Assembly (NCBI RefSeq): GCF_023168325.1
Contig: NZ_AP025688.1
Span: forward strand, 434,001-498,000
Direction: 5' to 3'
Source of the DNA: Tsukamurella sp. PLM1
GTDB lineage: Bacteria; Actinomycetota; Actinomycetes; Mycobacteriales; Mycobacteriaceae
Length of the DNA: 64,000 nucleotides
Below, one piece after another: positions 8,369-19,800 of the stretch (its first letter is position 1; every line of letters starts with the position of its first letter). The position numbers were made by a program, and so were the translations under genes. A model generated the notes under the pieces. It was not told the DNA's origin and ran no database searches. It saw nothing but the letters and a program-made list of their open reading frames with translations.

Positions 8369-9826
8369 TCAGCCAGCTCCGCCCGCGTGCACGGCGCGCT
8401 CGATGGCGGCGCCGAGGTCGTCGTCGATGGCGCGCCAGTACTGGAAGGCGCGCTGCAGCACCGGTTCGCTGACACCGTCGAGCAGGTGTCCCGACACGTT
8501 CCCGACGAGCCGCTCGCGCGCGGCGTCGTCGAAGACCTCCCGGACGAGCGTGCGGGCCTGCGAGACGTCGTCGTCCTCCGGGTGGGCGACGTACGCCGAC
8601 CGCACGATCTCCCCGTCGGCGGCCCACTGCGGTTCCGGCTGACCCGGGTAATCGGCGGCGGGCCCGCCTTTCGAGTTCGGGGCGTACACGGGATCGCTCA
8701 CCGGATGGATCCGCATCGCGCCGTCCTTGGAGTAGCTGCGCACCTCGTTCCGCGGCGAGTTCACCGGGATCTGCTTGTAGTTGGCGCCCAGGCGGGCGCG
8801 ATGGGCGTCGGCGTACGCGAACACGCGGCCCAGCAACATGCGGTCCGGGCTCAGTCCGATCCCGGGAACCAGATTGCTGGGCTCGAACGCGGCCTGCTCG
8901 ATCTGCGCGTGGTTGTCCGTGGGGTTGGTGTGCAGCGTCATGCGCCCGACCTCGTGCAGCGGGTAATCGCCGTGCGGCCACACCTTGGTCAGATCGAACG
9001 GGTTGAACCGGTACGTCTTCGCGTCGTCGAACGGCATCAGCTGCACCTTGAGCGTCCAGCTGGGGTGGTCCCCGGCCTTGACCGCGTCGAACAGGTCGCG
9101 CACATGGTGGTCGCCGTCGGCGCCCGCCAGACGGTCCGCCTCCTCCTGCGTGAGGTACTCCACGCCCTGATCGCTGATGAAGTGGTACTTGACCCAGTGC
9201 TTGACGCCCTCGGCGTTGACCCACAGGTAGGTGTGCGAGCTGTAGCCGTTCATGTGCCGCCACGTCTTAGGAATTCCTCGGTCGCCCATGAGCCAGGCCA
9301 CCTGGTGCGCCGTCTCGGGCGAGAGCGTCCAGAAGTCCCACTGCATGTCGTGGTCGCGGAGGTTGTTGTCGGCGCGGCGCTTCTGCGAGCGGATGAAGTG
9401 CTGGAACTTCATCGGGTCCCTGATGAAGAACACAGGGGTGTTGTTGCCCACCATGTCGTACACCCCCTCCGAGGTGTAGAACTTGAGCGCGAAACCGCGG
9501 GGATCGCGCCAGGTGTCGGCGCTACCGCGCTCTCCGGCCACCGTCGAGAAGCGGGCCACCATGTCCGTCTTCGCACCCGGCTGGAACAGCGCGGCGCACG
9601 TGTACTGCGAGACGTCGGATGTGTTCTCGAAGCTGCCGAACGCGCCGCTGCCCTTCGCATGCGGCTGCCGTTCCGGGATCCGCTCACGGTTGAACTGGGC
9701 CATCTGCTCGATCAGGTAGTGATCGTGCAACACGATCGGGCCGCCCGCGCCGACGGTGAGCGACAGCTCGTCGCTCCCGGCCGGGGCGCCGGAATCGGTG
9801 GTCGTGTAGTTGGGCTCGTTCGACAT
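8369..9826 (-). CDS. katA: Monofunctional heme catalase
   Basis: 485-aa small-subunit catalase decomposing hydrogen peroxide in the cytoplasm. The catalytic His is in [12 protein letters not shown] (near residue 56), the distal Asn in [11 protein letters not shown], and the heme-ligand Tyr in [14 protein letters not shown]. Full length for the clade of about 480-500 aa. The N-terminus [17 protein letters not shown] leads into [20 protein letters not shown] as usual. An AGGAGAAGGC ribosome site precedes the ATG at 9826. The upstream 220 bases hold no gene and no clear regulator box. Confidence 0.95.
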   Translation of the reverse strand: MSNEPNYTTTDSGAPAGSDELSLTVGAGGPIVLHDHYLIEQMAQFNRERIPERQPHAKGSGAFGSFENTSDVSQYTCAALFQPGAKTDMVARFSTVAGERGSADTWRDPRGFALKFYTSEGVYDMVGNNTPVFFIRDPMKFQHFIRSQKRRADNNLRDHDMQWDFWTLSPETAHQVAWLMGDRGIPKTWRHMNGYSSHTYLWVNAEGVKHWVKYHFISDQGVEYLTQEEADRLAGADGDHHVRDLFDAVKAGDHPSWTLKVQLMPFDDAKTYRFNPFDLTKVWPHGDYPLHEVGRMTLHTNPTDNHAQIEQAAFEPSNLVPGIGLSPDRMLLGRVFAYADAHRARLGANYKQIPVNSPRNEVRSYSKDGAMRIHPVSDPVYAPNSKGGPAADYPGQPEPQWAADGEIVRSAYVAHPEDDDVSQARTLVREVFDDAARERLVGNVSGHLLDGVSEPVLQRAFQYWRAIDDDLGAAIERAVHAGGAG

Positions 9827-10086
9827 GCCTTCTCCTCACTGGTAGGTGGCACGGCCGATCCGGCTGGGCGAGCGAGGCATCCGCGCGGCGGGCTGTGGCG
9901 ATCCAGCGGGCCTCGGTCGCGAGTCAGGCAGTTCGACCGTTGCTGAAGCGGTCTAACATCGCCGACGATACGCGCTTCCGCGCGTCCGTGTTGCCCGGAT
10001 CTCGCGGGCCCCGCGCGGCGGGCGGGGCCCGCCGGGGCCGGGGCGCTACGCGAGCCGCGCCCGGTACTCGGGCTCGAACTGCGGGT

Positions 10087-10977
10087 TCACCCCGCGTCCG
10101 CCCAGAACGTGGCGGAGGAGGCGCCGGCGCCGATCACCATCCCCGCCATCGCGGCGATGGAGTCCGAATCGCCGTTGGAGGTGGCCGCCCACTGCAGCGC
10201 CTCGAACGGCGACAGCGGCGCCTCGGCGACCATGAGCGCCAGCGCCGTCGCGGTGCCGGCGTCCCAGCCCTCACCGACGCCCGCGCACGGGTCGCCGGTG
10301 GCGCCCGCGGCCAGCCGGTCCTGCGCGTGCACGAGGTGCTCGCGGAGGATGGCGGCATCGTCGGCCAGCCAGGCCGGAAGATCCACGCCCAACGGCGCGA
10401 CGGCCTCGGCCAGGAACGGTTCGGCCAGACCGGGCCAGGAACCGTCGACGATCGAATCCAGCACCGAAACGGCTTGCGGCAGAAGGGGGCCGCCGGGCCT
10501 GCGGACCGCGTCGGCGAGAACGATCGCGGAGATCACCGCCAGCGGGTGCCGGTGCGTGATCACGGCCTGCAGCGTGGTGAGCCCGACCCAGCGCTCGTCG
10601 TCGGTGGTGGCCGGCAGCAGGCGCATCACGGCGCCGCACCCGCCCGACTCGATTGCGCCGCCGGGCTCGAACCACTGCCGGCCGGCGTCCAGGTTGCGGA
10701 TGGACCCCATACAGGTGTTCCCGGGTGCGCGGTCGTTGAGCGGCGAGTGGGCCCACGCGCTGAACTCGCGCGTGATCGCGTCCGTCGCCTCGGCCACCGA
10801 CTGCCCGGGGCGCAGCGCGTCCTCGAGCGCGAGCGTCATCTGCGTATCGTCACTGATCACCCACGTGTCCGACGGTGGCGCGACCGGCGCACGCATCTGT
10901 GCGTACGAGGTGAATTCCACCTGATAGCCCCAGGCGTCGCCCGCGGCCAGGCCGATCAGCGCGTTCCGATAGTTCAT
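10087..10977 (-). CDS. ADP-ribosylglycohydrolase family protein, C-terminal frameshift
   Basis: About 296-aa protein of the ADP-ribosyl-[dinitrogen reductase] hydrolase type, removing ADP-ribose from proteins or small molecules. Metal-binding motifs are visible: LAAGDAWG at the N-terminus, SDDTQMTLAL near residue 42 and NGDSDSIAAMAGM near residue 275. The present stop at 10087 follows FWADAG. One missing G in a GGGG run would let the protein continue VNPQFEPEYRARLA to a stop at 10046, a normal ending for the family. A strong AGGGAGGACG ribosome site precedes the ATG at 10977. Confidence 0.88.
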   Translation of the reverse strand: MNYRNALIGLAAGDAWGYQVEFTSYAQMRAPVAPPSDTWVISDDTQMTLALEDALRPGQSVAEATDAITREFSAWAHSPLNDRAPGNTCMGSIRNLDAGRQWFEPGGAIESGGCGAVMRLLPATTDDERWVGLTTLQAVITHRHPLAVISAIVLADAVRRPGGPLLPQAVSVLDSIVDGSWPGLAEPFLAEAVAPLGVDLPAWLADDAAILREHLVHAQDRLAAGATGDPCAGVGEGWDAGTATALALMVAEAPLSPFEALQWAATSNGDSDSIAAMAGMVIGAGASSATFWADAG

Positions 10978-11030
10978 GTCGTCCTCCCTCGCCGTGGAGC
11001 GTAGCCAGGGTGGTGACAAGAAATCAGGGT

Positions 11031-11873
11031 TCAGAGCGGATACTTCACACCGGTGAGGTTCTCCGAGACGTCCCACAACTCGGCCCACTTCGCGCGGTCC
11101 TTCGACACGGCGGTCGTCGAGCACTTGCCGACCTTCCCGCGGGATTGGAACAACTCCGTCGGGCCCCACCACGGGTGCGGATCGAGATCGCGATCGGTGG
11201 CGGCCAGGATCAGCGACTGCGCGGCCTTCTCCGGCGGGTTGTTCAGCAGGGCGACCGCGGGCTTCAGCACGAAGTCGAGTGGGGTGTCCGTGCGCGCGAA
11301 CAGGCCGGTCGGGGAGACCCCGGGATGCACGTAGTACGCCTTCTTCGACGACCCCGCGGCCTCGAACCGGCGCTGCAGCTCCCGCGCGAACATCATGTTC
11401 GCGAGCTTGCTCTGCCCGTACGCCTCGGTGCGAAGGTACTTGCGGGAGTTGTAGTTCGGATCGTCCATCCGCCAGCGATAGTTCTGCTGGTGCGCAACGG
11501 ACGAGACCGCCACCACGCGGTCCGTCAGCCGGTCCAGGAGCAGGCCGGTGAGGGCGAAGTGCCCCAGGTGGTTCACGCCGAACTGCATCTCGAAGCCCTG
11601 CTTCGTGCGGCGCAGCGGGATGTTCATCAGGCCGGCGTTGTTGACGAGCACGTCGACCTCGGCGGTCCGGTCGGCGAACGCCCGCACGGAGTCCAGGTCG
11701 GCCAGGTCTAGGGCCTCGACGGTCACGTCGCCGTCGATCCCGTCGGCGATGCGCTGGGCGCCCGCGACGTCGCGGCACGCCATCACGACGCGGCCGCCGG
11801 TGGCGGCGAGGTGGCGCGTCACGATCTCGCCGAGTCCCCCGTTCGCGCCGGTCACTACATAGGTGGTGGTCAT
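11031..11873 (-). CDS. Short-chain dehydrogenase/reductase
   Basis: 280-aa classical SDR with an NAD(P)-binding Rossmann fold. The TGANGGLG dinucleotide motif is at residues 8-15, the NNAG structural motif near residue 77, and the catalytic Ser (SSVAHQQ) and YGQSK pair follow. The C-terminal region with HPWWGPTEL resembles the retinol/WW-domain oxidoreductase-like actinobacterial SDRs, so substrate is not predictable. The ATG at 11873 has a leaderless -10. Probably transcribed apart from the neighbours on either side. Confidence 0.87.
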   Translation of the reverse strand: MTTTYVVTGANGGLGEIVTRHLAATGGRVVMACRDVAGAQRIADGIDGDVTVEALDLADLDSVRAFADRTAEVDVLVNNAGLMNIPLRRTKQGFEMQFGVNHLGHFALTGLLLDRLTDRVVAVSSVAHQQNYRWRMDDPNYNSRKYLRTEAYGQSKLANMMFARELQRRFEAAGSSKKAYYVHPGVSPTGLFARTDTPLDFVLKPAVALLNNPPEKAAQSLILAATDRDLDPHPWWGPTELFQSRGKVGKCSTTAVSKDRAKWAELWDVSENLTGVKYPL

Positions 11874-11880
11874 GGCGGCC

Positions 11881-11886
11881 AGCCTA
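11881..11886 (-). promoter_or_regulatory. -10 element of the SDR gene
   Basis: TAGGCT on the minus strand, seven bases before the ATG at 11873. It overlaps the stop codon of the upstream MpaB-family gene. Confidence 0.5.
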
Positions 11887-12813
11887 CGAGGCGGTCGCGG
11901 GACGCGCCGCGCGGCCGTAGCGCTCCCGCGCCTCCGCGGGCGTGACGGTGCCCGACGGCTCGTCGGCCTGCGTGAAGTGGCGGCGCAGGATCTCGCCCGT
12001 CATGGGCGCGACGAGCGCGCCGAGCCGGACGGTGCCCGCGGCGTGCTGGGCCGACGCGGCGCGGACCGCGAGGCGGACGGCGAGCGGGTACGCCCCGTCG
12101 ACGATCCCGGGCTGGTCGAAGCCGCCCATCTCCCGCATCCACGCCGGCAGGGTCGCGGCGGTCGCGGGCGCGATGAGTGAGCTGCCGACGCGCAGCTTCA
12201 GCCCGCGGTCGCGGGTGCGCAGCAGGTAGTGCATGCCGGTGCGGGCGCGCTCGGTGAGCGCGAGCGTCGGCCGTACCCGCGCGAAGTACTTCCGCACCTC
12301 GTCGCGCGAGGTCGGCACCTCGGCCGGGTCGCAGGTCTGCAGCTCGGCGGCGACGACGCAGTCGCGCCAGTACCGCGCCTCCTCGTCGGCGGAGAGCGGG
12401 CCGGGGCCGTACATCTCGTAGCACTTGAGCACGGAGTGCCAGCCGGTCACGTGGATCCACAGCTGCGAGGCGGGGTTGTTGGCGCTGTACCGCTTCCCGG
12501 TGATCGGCTCGATGCCGGTGGCCTTGCGGTGCACGTCCATGAGGTGCTCGGACGCCTCGATCGCGGTCTTCGAGTCCGCGGTCGCGACCAGCAGGAAGTA
12601 GGCGAGCGTCCGGTCGAGCCGGCCGAACGGGTCGGTGTAGATCCCCGCCGAGTCCGCGACCGCGGCGGTGAGGTTCGGGTCGAAGTGTTCGAGCACCACC
12701 GAGCGCTGGAATCCGATGAGCGCCGTGGGCGAGGCCCACACCTTCCAGGTGGGTGAGTGCGGGCCGAAGAATCCCTGGTCGGTGACGCGCAGTGCGCCGT
12801 TTGAGAGCTTCAT
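11884..12813 (-). CDS. Oxygenase MpaB family protein (DUF2236)
   Basis: 309-aa protein of the DUF2236/MpaB family of histidine-ligated heme or metal oxygenases, common in mycolate actinobacteria. Family features seen: an early PTWKVWASPTALIGFQRSVVLE segment, the conserved DPFGRLDRT-type motif and the histidine region LWIHVTGWHSVLKCYEMYG. The physiological substrate is unknown for these bacterial members. The ATG at 12813 has TAGATT six bases upstream and no Shine-Dalgarno. Its stop is 11 bases before the SDR start. Confidence 0.85.
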   Translation of the reverse strand: MKLSNGALRVTDQGFFGPHSPTWKVWASPTALIGFQRSVVLEHFDPNLTAAVADSAGIYTDPFGRLDRTLAYFLLVATADSKTAIEASEHLMDVHRKATGIEPITGKRYSANNPASQLWIHVTGWHSVLKCYEMYGPGPLSADEEARYWRDCVVAAELQTCDPAEVPTSRDEVRKYFARVRPTLALTERARTGMHYLLRTRDRGLKLRVGSSLIAPATAATLPAWMREMGGFDQPGIVDGAYPLAVRLAVRAASAQHAAGTVRLGALVAPMTGEILRRHFTQADEPSGTVTPAEARERYGRAARPATAS

Positions 12814-12819
12814 GACCTG

Positions 12820-12825
12820 AATCTA
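12820..12825 (-). promoter_or_regulatory. -10 element of the MpaB-family gene
   Basis: TAGATT on the minus strand, six bases before the ATG at 12813, in a locally AT-rich stretch. Confidence 0.6.
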
Positions 12826-12859
12826 TCACCAATTGCTACACATGTGAATAAAAATCTCC

Positions 12860-13715
12860 TCAGGCCTCTCCGGCGAGCGCGAAGAGCCCGTCATCGGTCT
12901 GCTCGACCAGTCCGTCCATCAGCAGCGAGTCCAGTGCGCGGTCCCGCTGCGCCGGATCGCGCTGCCACGCGAGGTCGAGACTGGCGCGGGGGACGGCACC
13001 GTCGGAACCCCGCAGTACGTCGAGCAGCCGGCCGCGTGCCTGCCGGTCGGTGCCCTCGTACTTCTGCACCTTCCGGGGCGCAACCGTGTCCGACGGCGCC
13101 CCTGCCGCCAGCCAGGCGCACTCGTGCTCGATAGGGCACTCCTCGCACCGCGGCGAGCGGGCGTTGCACACCAGCGCGCCGAGTTCCATCAACGCCGCCG
13201 ACAGTCGCGGCCGGCGCGGCGCCGGCACGGTGTCCAGGACCGCGCGCACGGCCGCCAGGTCCCGCTTCGCCGACGGTGCCGCCGCATCCGATTCGCCGCC
13301 CACGGCGCGCGCGAGCACCCGGCGGACGTTGATGTCGACCACCTCGGCGTCGTGTCCGAACGCGAAACACGCCACCGCGCGGGCGGTGTAGTCGCCCACG
13401 CCCGGCAGGGACAGCAGCTCGTCGACGTCGGCGGGGACGGCACCGTCGAACCGCTCGACGAGGGCCTGCGCGCACGCGTGCAGCCGCATCGCCCGGCGCG
13501 GGTAGCCGAGCTTGCCCAGGCGCGGACCGCGTCGGCGCCGGTGGCTGCGGCGAGATCGGCGGGGTCGGCCAGCGCTGCATCCACGCGCGCCAGACCGGCT
13601 CGACCCGCACGACCGGCGTCTGCTGCAGCATGACCTCGCTGACCAGGATCGCCCACGCGCCGACGCCCGGGGCGCGCCACGGCAGGTCGCGCTCGGCCGC
13701 GTCGAACCAGCTCAT
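12860..13715 (-). CDS. mutY: A/G-specific adenine glycosylase MutY, two frameshifts
   Basis: About 286-aa HhH-GPD glycosylase that removes adenine mispaired with 8-oxoguanine. Seen: the N-terminal SWFDAAERDLPWR, the VMLQQTPV segment with the catalytic Glu position, the helix-hairpin-helix LPGVGDYTARAVACFAFGH followed by the catalytic Asp, and a C-x6-C-x2-C-x5-C iron-sulfur cluster motif. The segment between WPTP and MRLHACAQ is read only by moving frame twice, near 13560 and 13515, each consistent with one C lost from a run on the plus strand. The order mutY-canB matches Rv3589-Rv3588c. Confidence 0.9.
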
Positions 13716-13774
13716 CACCAATGTGAAGTCCGGGACAGAAACCGCGGTGTTGTTTCGGGGGTGCGCACGAGGTG

Positions 13775-13780
13775 CATTAT
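13775..13780 (+). promoter_or_regulatory. -10 element of canB
   Basis: CATTAT, six bases before the ATG at 13787. Weaker than the TANNNT type, but no ribosome site is present. Confidence 0.45.
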
Positions 13781-13786
13781 GGACCC

Positions 13787-14439
13787 ATGCCCACTTCGAC
13801 TCCTCCCGGCGCCTGGCGCGCCCTCCGTGACGGTAACCGGCGCTTCGTCGAGGAGCGCCTCAGCATCCGAACCAGGGGCACAGTCGCGTGGCGGAACTCG
13901 CGAACGGGCAGCAACCCACCGCGGTGCTGTTCGGCTGCGGTGACTCCCGCGTCGCCGCCGAGGTGATCTTCGACCAGGGCCTCGGCGACATGTTCGTGGT
14001 GCGTACCGCCGGCCACATCCTGGATGCGGCGGTGATCGGGTCGATCGAGTACGCGATCGAGATCCTCCACGTGCCGCTGATCGCGATCCTCGGGCACGAC
14101 AGCTGCGGCGCCGTCGCGGCCACCGTGAACACGCTGGACACCGGCGTCATGCCGCCCGGCTACATCCGCGACATCGTCGAGCGGCTCACTCCATCGATCC
14201 TGGCCGGTCGGCGCGAGGGCTTCACCGAGGTCAACGACTTCACGGCCCAGCATGTGATGGAGACCGGCTGGCTGCTCATGGAGCGCTCCCGGATCATCGC
14301 CAAGGGCGTCGAGGAGGGGCGCGTCGCGATCGTCGGCCTCACGTACGAGCTCGCCGAGGGGCGGGTGCGCCTGCGCGGCTCGGTGGGCGACATCGGTGAG
14401 GATGCCACGTCGCCGTTCCGTGCCGTTCGGCCGGCGTGA
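13787..14439 (+). CDS. canB: Beta-carbonic anhydrase, frameshifted near the N-terminus
   Basis: About 217-aa beta-class carbonic anhydrase interconverting CO2 and bicarbonate, similar throughout to Rv3588c. Zinc ligands: Cys and the Asp-Arg dyad in FGCGDSR, then His and Cys in LGHDSCGA. The N-terminus PTSTPPGAWRALRDGNRRFVEERLS runs out of frame at about 13862-13864. One missing C restores LSHPNQGHSRVAELANGQQ and the rest. Without the correction, translation from the in-frame GTG at 13888 gives a 183-aa protein that still holds all zinc ligands. Confidence 0.92.
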
Positions 14440-14495
14440 TCGACCCATCTGAAGACACGCCGCTGCAGGTCAGCGGCATGCAGCCGGGGAGCCGA

Positions 14496-14501
14496 TACCG
14501 T
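14496..14501 (+). promoter_or_regulatory. -10 element of the Rv3587c-like gene
   Basis: TACCGT, six bases before the GTG at 14508. Confidence 0.5.
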
Positions 14502-14507
14502 TGAACC

Positions 14508-15304
14508 GTGCTTGAACCCAACGGACCCCTGCCGCCCGAGATCTACTGGCGCCGCCGCGTGCTGGCTGCTGTCTTGGCGCTGCTGGCCGTGCTCGTGGTC
14601 GTGCTGTTGATCATCTTCGTCGGCGGCGGCAAGGATTCGTCGGACACCGCATCAGCGGCGTCGTCGTCGCCGGTCACCACCGGCGCTCTCCCGCCGTCCC
14701 AGGCGCCCGACGGTGCCGATCGCTCTGCCGCGCCGAACAACGGCGCGGGCGGCGCCGCCGGTTCCGGCGGCCAACAGTCCGGCGCGCCCGGATCGGGCGG
14801 ACAGCCGGGCGCGTCCGCGTCGTCCGCCGGGGCATCGGGCGGCGGCGTCCCGACGCCGGGCGCCGTGGTCGCCGGCGGGCCGTGCCCGACGCCAACATCT
14901 CGGTCGTCGTCGTGGCCGACAAGGCGACCTATGCGGTGGGCGAGCAGCCGACGTTCGAGGCCACCGTCACCAACGCCGGCTCTGTGCCGTGTTCGCGTGA
15001 CATCGGCACGGGCCAGCAGCAGCTCATCGTGCTCACCCTGGACGGCTCCAAGCAGCTGTGGTCGAACTTCGACTGCACTTTCCAGCCGGAGATCAAGAAC
15101 GAGGTCATGCAGCCCGGCCAGCAATTGCGGTACCAGCTGCAGTGGGCGGGCACCACCTCGGCGCCCGGATGCCAGGCGCAGCGCGTGCCCGTCGCTCCCG
15201 GCGCGTATCAGGTGGTCGCGCAGCTCGGCGCGAAGCGGAGCGCGCCGGTGACGTTCAACGTCGTCAAGGCCGCCCCCGCCCCGGCGACCGGATCGGGGAA
15301 TTGA
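14508..15304 (+). CDS. Membrane-anchored conserved protein (Rv3587c-like), frameshifted
   Basis: About 265-aa protein with a short cytoplasmic N-terminus, one membrane helix (about residues 17-38, VLAAVLALLAVLVVVLLIIF), a long Gly/Ala/Ser/Pro-rich linker and an extracytoplasmic domain. That domain looks like an Ig-type beta sandwich (YAVGEQPTFEATVTNAG, a Cys pair, and an ending VTFNVVKAAPAP). The linker frame is broken at about 14886, where a C is missing from the run before GACGCC. The restored junction reads GGPCPDANISV. Function is not known. The position between canB and disA equals that of Rv3587c. Confidence 0.82.
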
Positions 15305-15316
15305 CGGCTTCCGGAT

Positions 15317-16390
15317 TCAGAACCGCTCGACCGACGCCTCGGCCAGGCGGGAGAGGCCCTCGCGGGCCTGCCGCGCACCGTCGGACCCGATGCCGGGGAC
15401 GGCCTGCAGATCCGCAGCGGACGCGGCGAGCAGCGTCTGCAGCGTGCCGAATGCGCCGACGAGTGCCTCGACCTGCGGGGCGCGCAGGCGCGGCACCGAA
15501 CCGAGGAGGCGGTAGCCGCGGGGCGATACCGGATCGTCCTGCGCCTCGACGGTGCCCGAGAAGCCCAGGGCCGCAGCGATGGTCGGGGCGCTGAGCAGCT
15601 CCGCGTCGGTGAGCGCGTCGATCGCCGCTTCGGCGGAGTGCCGGGCCCCGTCGCCGACGGGGAGGTAGTCGCGCAGCACGGGTTCGCGCAGGGAGGTGGC
15701 GTCGCCGAGCAGGTCCTCGAGCTGGAGCGCGATCTGCCGGCCGGACGTGCCGAGTTCGAGCACGTACTGCTCGATCTCGACGGCGAGCCGCCGGACCAGC
15801 TCCAGCCGCTGCACCACGAGCGAGACCTCGCGCAGCGTCACCACGTCCTCGATCTCCGCTCTGGACAGATGCGCGAGCACCTCGTCGAGCCGATGCGCGT
15901 ACCGCTCCAGTGTGGCGATCGCGAGGTTCGCGCGGGAGAGGATGGGCGCCGCGTCGTCCACCAGGTGCCGCACCCCGACGTAGGCGTGCACGATCGACAT
16001 CGACGCGCTCACCGAGATCACGGGGTACCCGGTCTGGATCGCGGCCCGCTCGGCCGAGCGGTGCCGGGTGCCGGATTCCTGGGTGGGGATCGACGAATCG
16101 GGCATCAGCTGGACGTTCGCGCGCACGATCCGGGTGCCATCGGTGGACAGGACCACCGCGCCGTCCATCTTGGCGAGCTCCCGCAGTCGGGTGGGCGCGA
16201 ACTCGACGTCCAGGTGGAAACCGCCGTCGCAGATCTTCTCCACCGCGTCGTCGTAGCCGAGCACGATGAGCGCGCCCGTGCGGCCGCGCAGGATCCGCTC
16301 GATCCCGTCGCGCAGGACGGTGCCGGGCGCGACGCGGATGACGGTGTCGCGCAGCGGCGCGTTGTCGGCGAACGCGTCTTCCAGATCCAT
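15317..16390 (-). CDS. disA: DNA integrity scanning protein DisA, diadenylate cyclase
   Basis: 357-aa DisA that makes c-di-AMP from two ATP and senses branched DNA. The N-terminal DAC domain carries the active-site DGA (KMDGAVVLS) and RHR ([10 protein letters not shown]) motifs. A helical linker follows and the C-terminus holds tandem helix-hairpin-helix DNA-binding segments ([16 protein letters not shown] and [19 protein letters not shown]). Intact and full length. It is immediately downstream of radA on the same strand (24 bases), and RadA is known to modulate DisA activity. A leaderless -10 precedes the ATG. Confidence 0.96.
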   Translation of the reverse strand: MDLEDAFADNAPLRDTVIRVAPGTVLRDGIERILRGRTGALIVLGYDDAVEKICDGGFHLDVEFAPTRLRELAKMDGAVVLSTDGTRIVRANVQLMPDSSIPTQESGTRHRSAERAAIQTGYPVISVSASMSIVHAYVGVRHLVDDAAPILSRANLAIATLERYAHRLDEVLAHLSRAEIEDVVTLREVSLVVQRLELVRRLAVEIEQYVLELGTSGRQIALQLEDLLGDATSLREPVLRDYLPVGDGARHSAEAAIDALTDAELLSAPTIAAALGFSGTVEAQDDPVSPRGYRLLGSVPRLRAPQVEALVGAFGTLQTLLAASAADLQAVPGIGSDGARQAREGLSRLAEASVERF

Positions 16391-16396
16391 AGCGGT

Positions 16397-16402
16397 AGGT
16401 TA
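16397..16402 (-). promoter_or_regulatory. -10 element of disA
   Basis: TAACCT on the minus strand, six bases before the disA ATG at 16390, so disA can be transcribed independently of radA. Confidence 0.5.
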
Positions 16403-16413
16403 ACCCGCGTGGC

Positions 16414-17815
16414 TCACTCCGCCGCCGCGGTGACGGATCGGCCACCGAGCCGCGCGAGGCGCAGCGCGTCGGCGACGGTCGCGGTCTGCGCGATCCGCAT
16501 GTCGCCGACGCGGAGCTTCTCCGAGGTCGGGGGCACGATCGCGTGGGTGAACCCCAGCCTGTGGGCCTCGGCGAGCCGGCGCTCGAGCCCCGTCACCCGG
16601 CGTACTTCCCCGGCCAGGCCCACCTCGCCCAGGACGACGGTGTGCGGGCGGAGCGCCCTGTCGACGTCGCCGGACGCGATCGCCAGCGCCAGCGCCAGAT
16701 CGGCGGACGGTTCCGTGATCTTCATCCCGCCGACGGTGGCCGCGTAGACGTCCTTCTGCGGCAGATTGGCGAGCCCGCCGTAGCGGGCGAGCACGGCGAG
16801 GATCATCGCCACGCGCGCCGAGTCGAGGCCCGACACCGCCCGTCGGGGCTGGGGGAGTGGGGTCGGCGTCACGAGCGCCGGAGCTCGCCGAGCATGGGCC
16901 GCTTACCGTCGAGGCCGACGGTGACCGCGGTCCCGGGGACGGCCTCGTCGCGGTGGTGCAGGAACAGGCCCGACGGGTCCGTGACCTCGGCGATGCCCGA
17001 CTCGCGCTGCTCGAAGCAGCCCACCTCGTCCGAGGCGCCGAACCGGTTCTTGACGCCGCGCACCATGCGCAGGGTGGAGTGCTTGTCGCCCTCGAAACTG
17101 AGCACCACGTCCACGAGGTGCTCCAGCGAGCGCGGGCCGGCCACCGCCCCGTCCTTGGTGACGTGGCCGACGAGCACGACGGCGATGCCGGAGGCCTTCG
17201 CGAGCGACGTGAGCGTCGCCGTGATGGCGCGGACCTGCGTGACGCCGCCGTGGACACCGTCGACGCCCGAGGCGGAAAGGGTCTGCACAGAGTCGACCAC
17301 CATGAGGGTCGGGGAGATCTGCTCGACGTGGCCGAGCACCGTCCCGAGGTCGGACTCGGCGGCGAGGTACAGGTGGTCCGAGAGCGCGCCGGTGCGCTCG
17401 GCGCGCAGCCGCACCTGCCCGGCGGACTCCTCGCCCGTGACGTACAGCGACGTGCCGCGGCCCGTCGTGGCCCAGCGGTGCACGACCTCGAGCAGCAGCG
17501 TCGACTTTCCCACGCCGGGCTCGCCGGCCAGCAGGATCACCGATCCGGGGACGATGCCGCCGCCCAGCACCCGGTCCAGTTCGCCGATGCCGACGGGCAG
17601 CGCCCGCGTGGAGTTCGGGTCGATCCGCGTGATCGGGACGGCCGGGCTCGACGGCAGGACGAGGCCGACGTTCGACGCCGGGCCAGATGCGCCGGGCCGC
17701 CCGGGGAGGCCTCCTCCATCGTCGACCAGGCGCCGCACGAGGGGCAGCGGCCGACCCATTTGGGCACGGTGTGACCGCATTCGGTGCAGGTGTACTGCAC
17801 CTTGGCTTTCGCCAT
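16414..17815 (-). CDS. radA: DNA repair protein RadA, two frameshifts
   Basis: About 467-aa RecA-like helicase acting on recombination intermediates. The N-terminal C4 zinc finger is seen as CTECG and CPSCG. The ATPase core has Walker [10 protein letters not shown] and Walker [10 protein letters not shown], followed by the RadA-specific KNRFG motif. The C-terminal Lon-protease-like domain is read from [21 protein letters not shown] to the end. Two breaks need one extra base each: about 17689-17694 after SPGGPA, and about 16878-16881 after LGEL. The gene is upstream of disA, as in Rv3586-Rv3585. Confidence 0.93.
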
Positions 17816-17839
17816 GACTACCGGAGGGGCGGCGTGCGG

Positions 17840-18433
17840 TTAGTGGCCGCCGCCGGTGCCGTGCTCGCCGGCGGCGTGGTCACCGGCGGCCGGGGTGATG
17901 CCGACGGCGGACGCCGCGCCGGCGCCCGCGTCGAGGGGCACGTCCAGTTTGAGGGAACCGGCGCGCTCGAGGTGGAACCAGACCTGCTTGGTCAGGCCCG
18001 GGCGCCACGTGCCGTCGACCGGGACCGTGACCTTCAGCCGGGTGACGCCGGAAGCGTCGCTGCTGCCGGCCGGGGCGGCGCCGTACAGCGAACCGCCGGG
18101 GGCGAGGGTGGTGTCGCCGCTGATGGTGGCCGAAACGTTGTTCTCGAGGGTGATCGCCTTGAGCTTGTCGCCGGTCTTGGGGTTCAGGTTGGAGACGACG
18201 AACGCGAGCTTGCCCTGGCCGCCGGTGACCGGGAACAGGACGTGCACGTCGCTGATCGCGATCTGCTGATCGACGAAGGTCTGATTGGCGCCGTTGACGG
18301 CCGCCACCTGGTTGGCGGTCTGCGAGATCTGGCCCGCGCCGCAGGCGGAGACGGACAGCAGGGCGCCGGCGGCGAGCAGGGCTCCCGCGATGCCGGTCGC
18401 GGTGCGGCGGGTCGAGACGGTGCGTGCGGCCAC
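17840..18433 (-). CDS. lpqE: Lipoprotein LpqE
   Basis: 197-aa secreted lipoprotein. The N-terminus is a basic signal segment ([24 protein letters not shown]) ending in a VSAC lipobox, with lipid attachment at the Cys near residue 33. The mature part is a beta-rich domain with regularly spaced VTVPVDGTW and [16 protein letters not shown] segments and a His-rich end ([14 protein letters not shown]) that might bind metal. Function is unknown. The GTG at 18433 follows a GGAGGAACC ribosome site. It is divergent from carD, as Rv3584 is from Rv3583c. Confidence 0.87.
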   Translation of the reverse strand: MAARTVSTRRTATGIAGALLAAGALLSVSACGAGQISQTANQVAAVNGANQTFVDQQIAISDVHVLFPVTGGQGKLAFVVSNLNPKTGDKLKAITLENNVSATISGDTTLAPGGSLYGAAPAGSSDASGVTRLKVTVPVDGTWRPGLTKQVWFHLERAGSLKLDVPLDAGAGAASAVGITPAAGDHAAGEHGTGGGH

Positions 18434-18586
18434 GGTTCCTCCAGTTTCCTCCCGTGCGCGGCGACACCCGCGTGCGGACAAGGCTGAGTATGTCACCACG
18501 CAGCGTAGTAGAAGACGTGTTGCGGTGTGCCGTCGGGCCGGAGGCGGGTGGCGGTCGAGCCGGAAGCGGGTGATCGGCGCGGCTGA

Positions 18587-19796
<1,210 letters not shown>

Positions 19797-19800
<4 letters not shown>

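Noticed and set aside
10087-11778. 563-aa frame joining the SDR region to the ADP-ribosylglycohydrolase
   Set aside because: The first half is a shadow of the SDR gene. The hydrolase has its own ribosome site and ATG at 10977.
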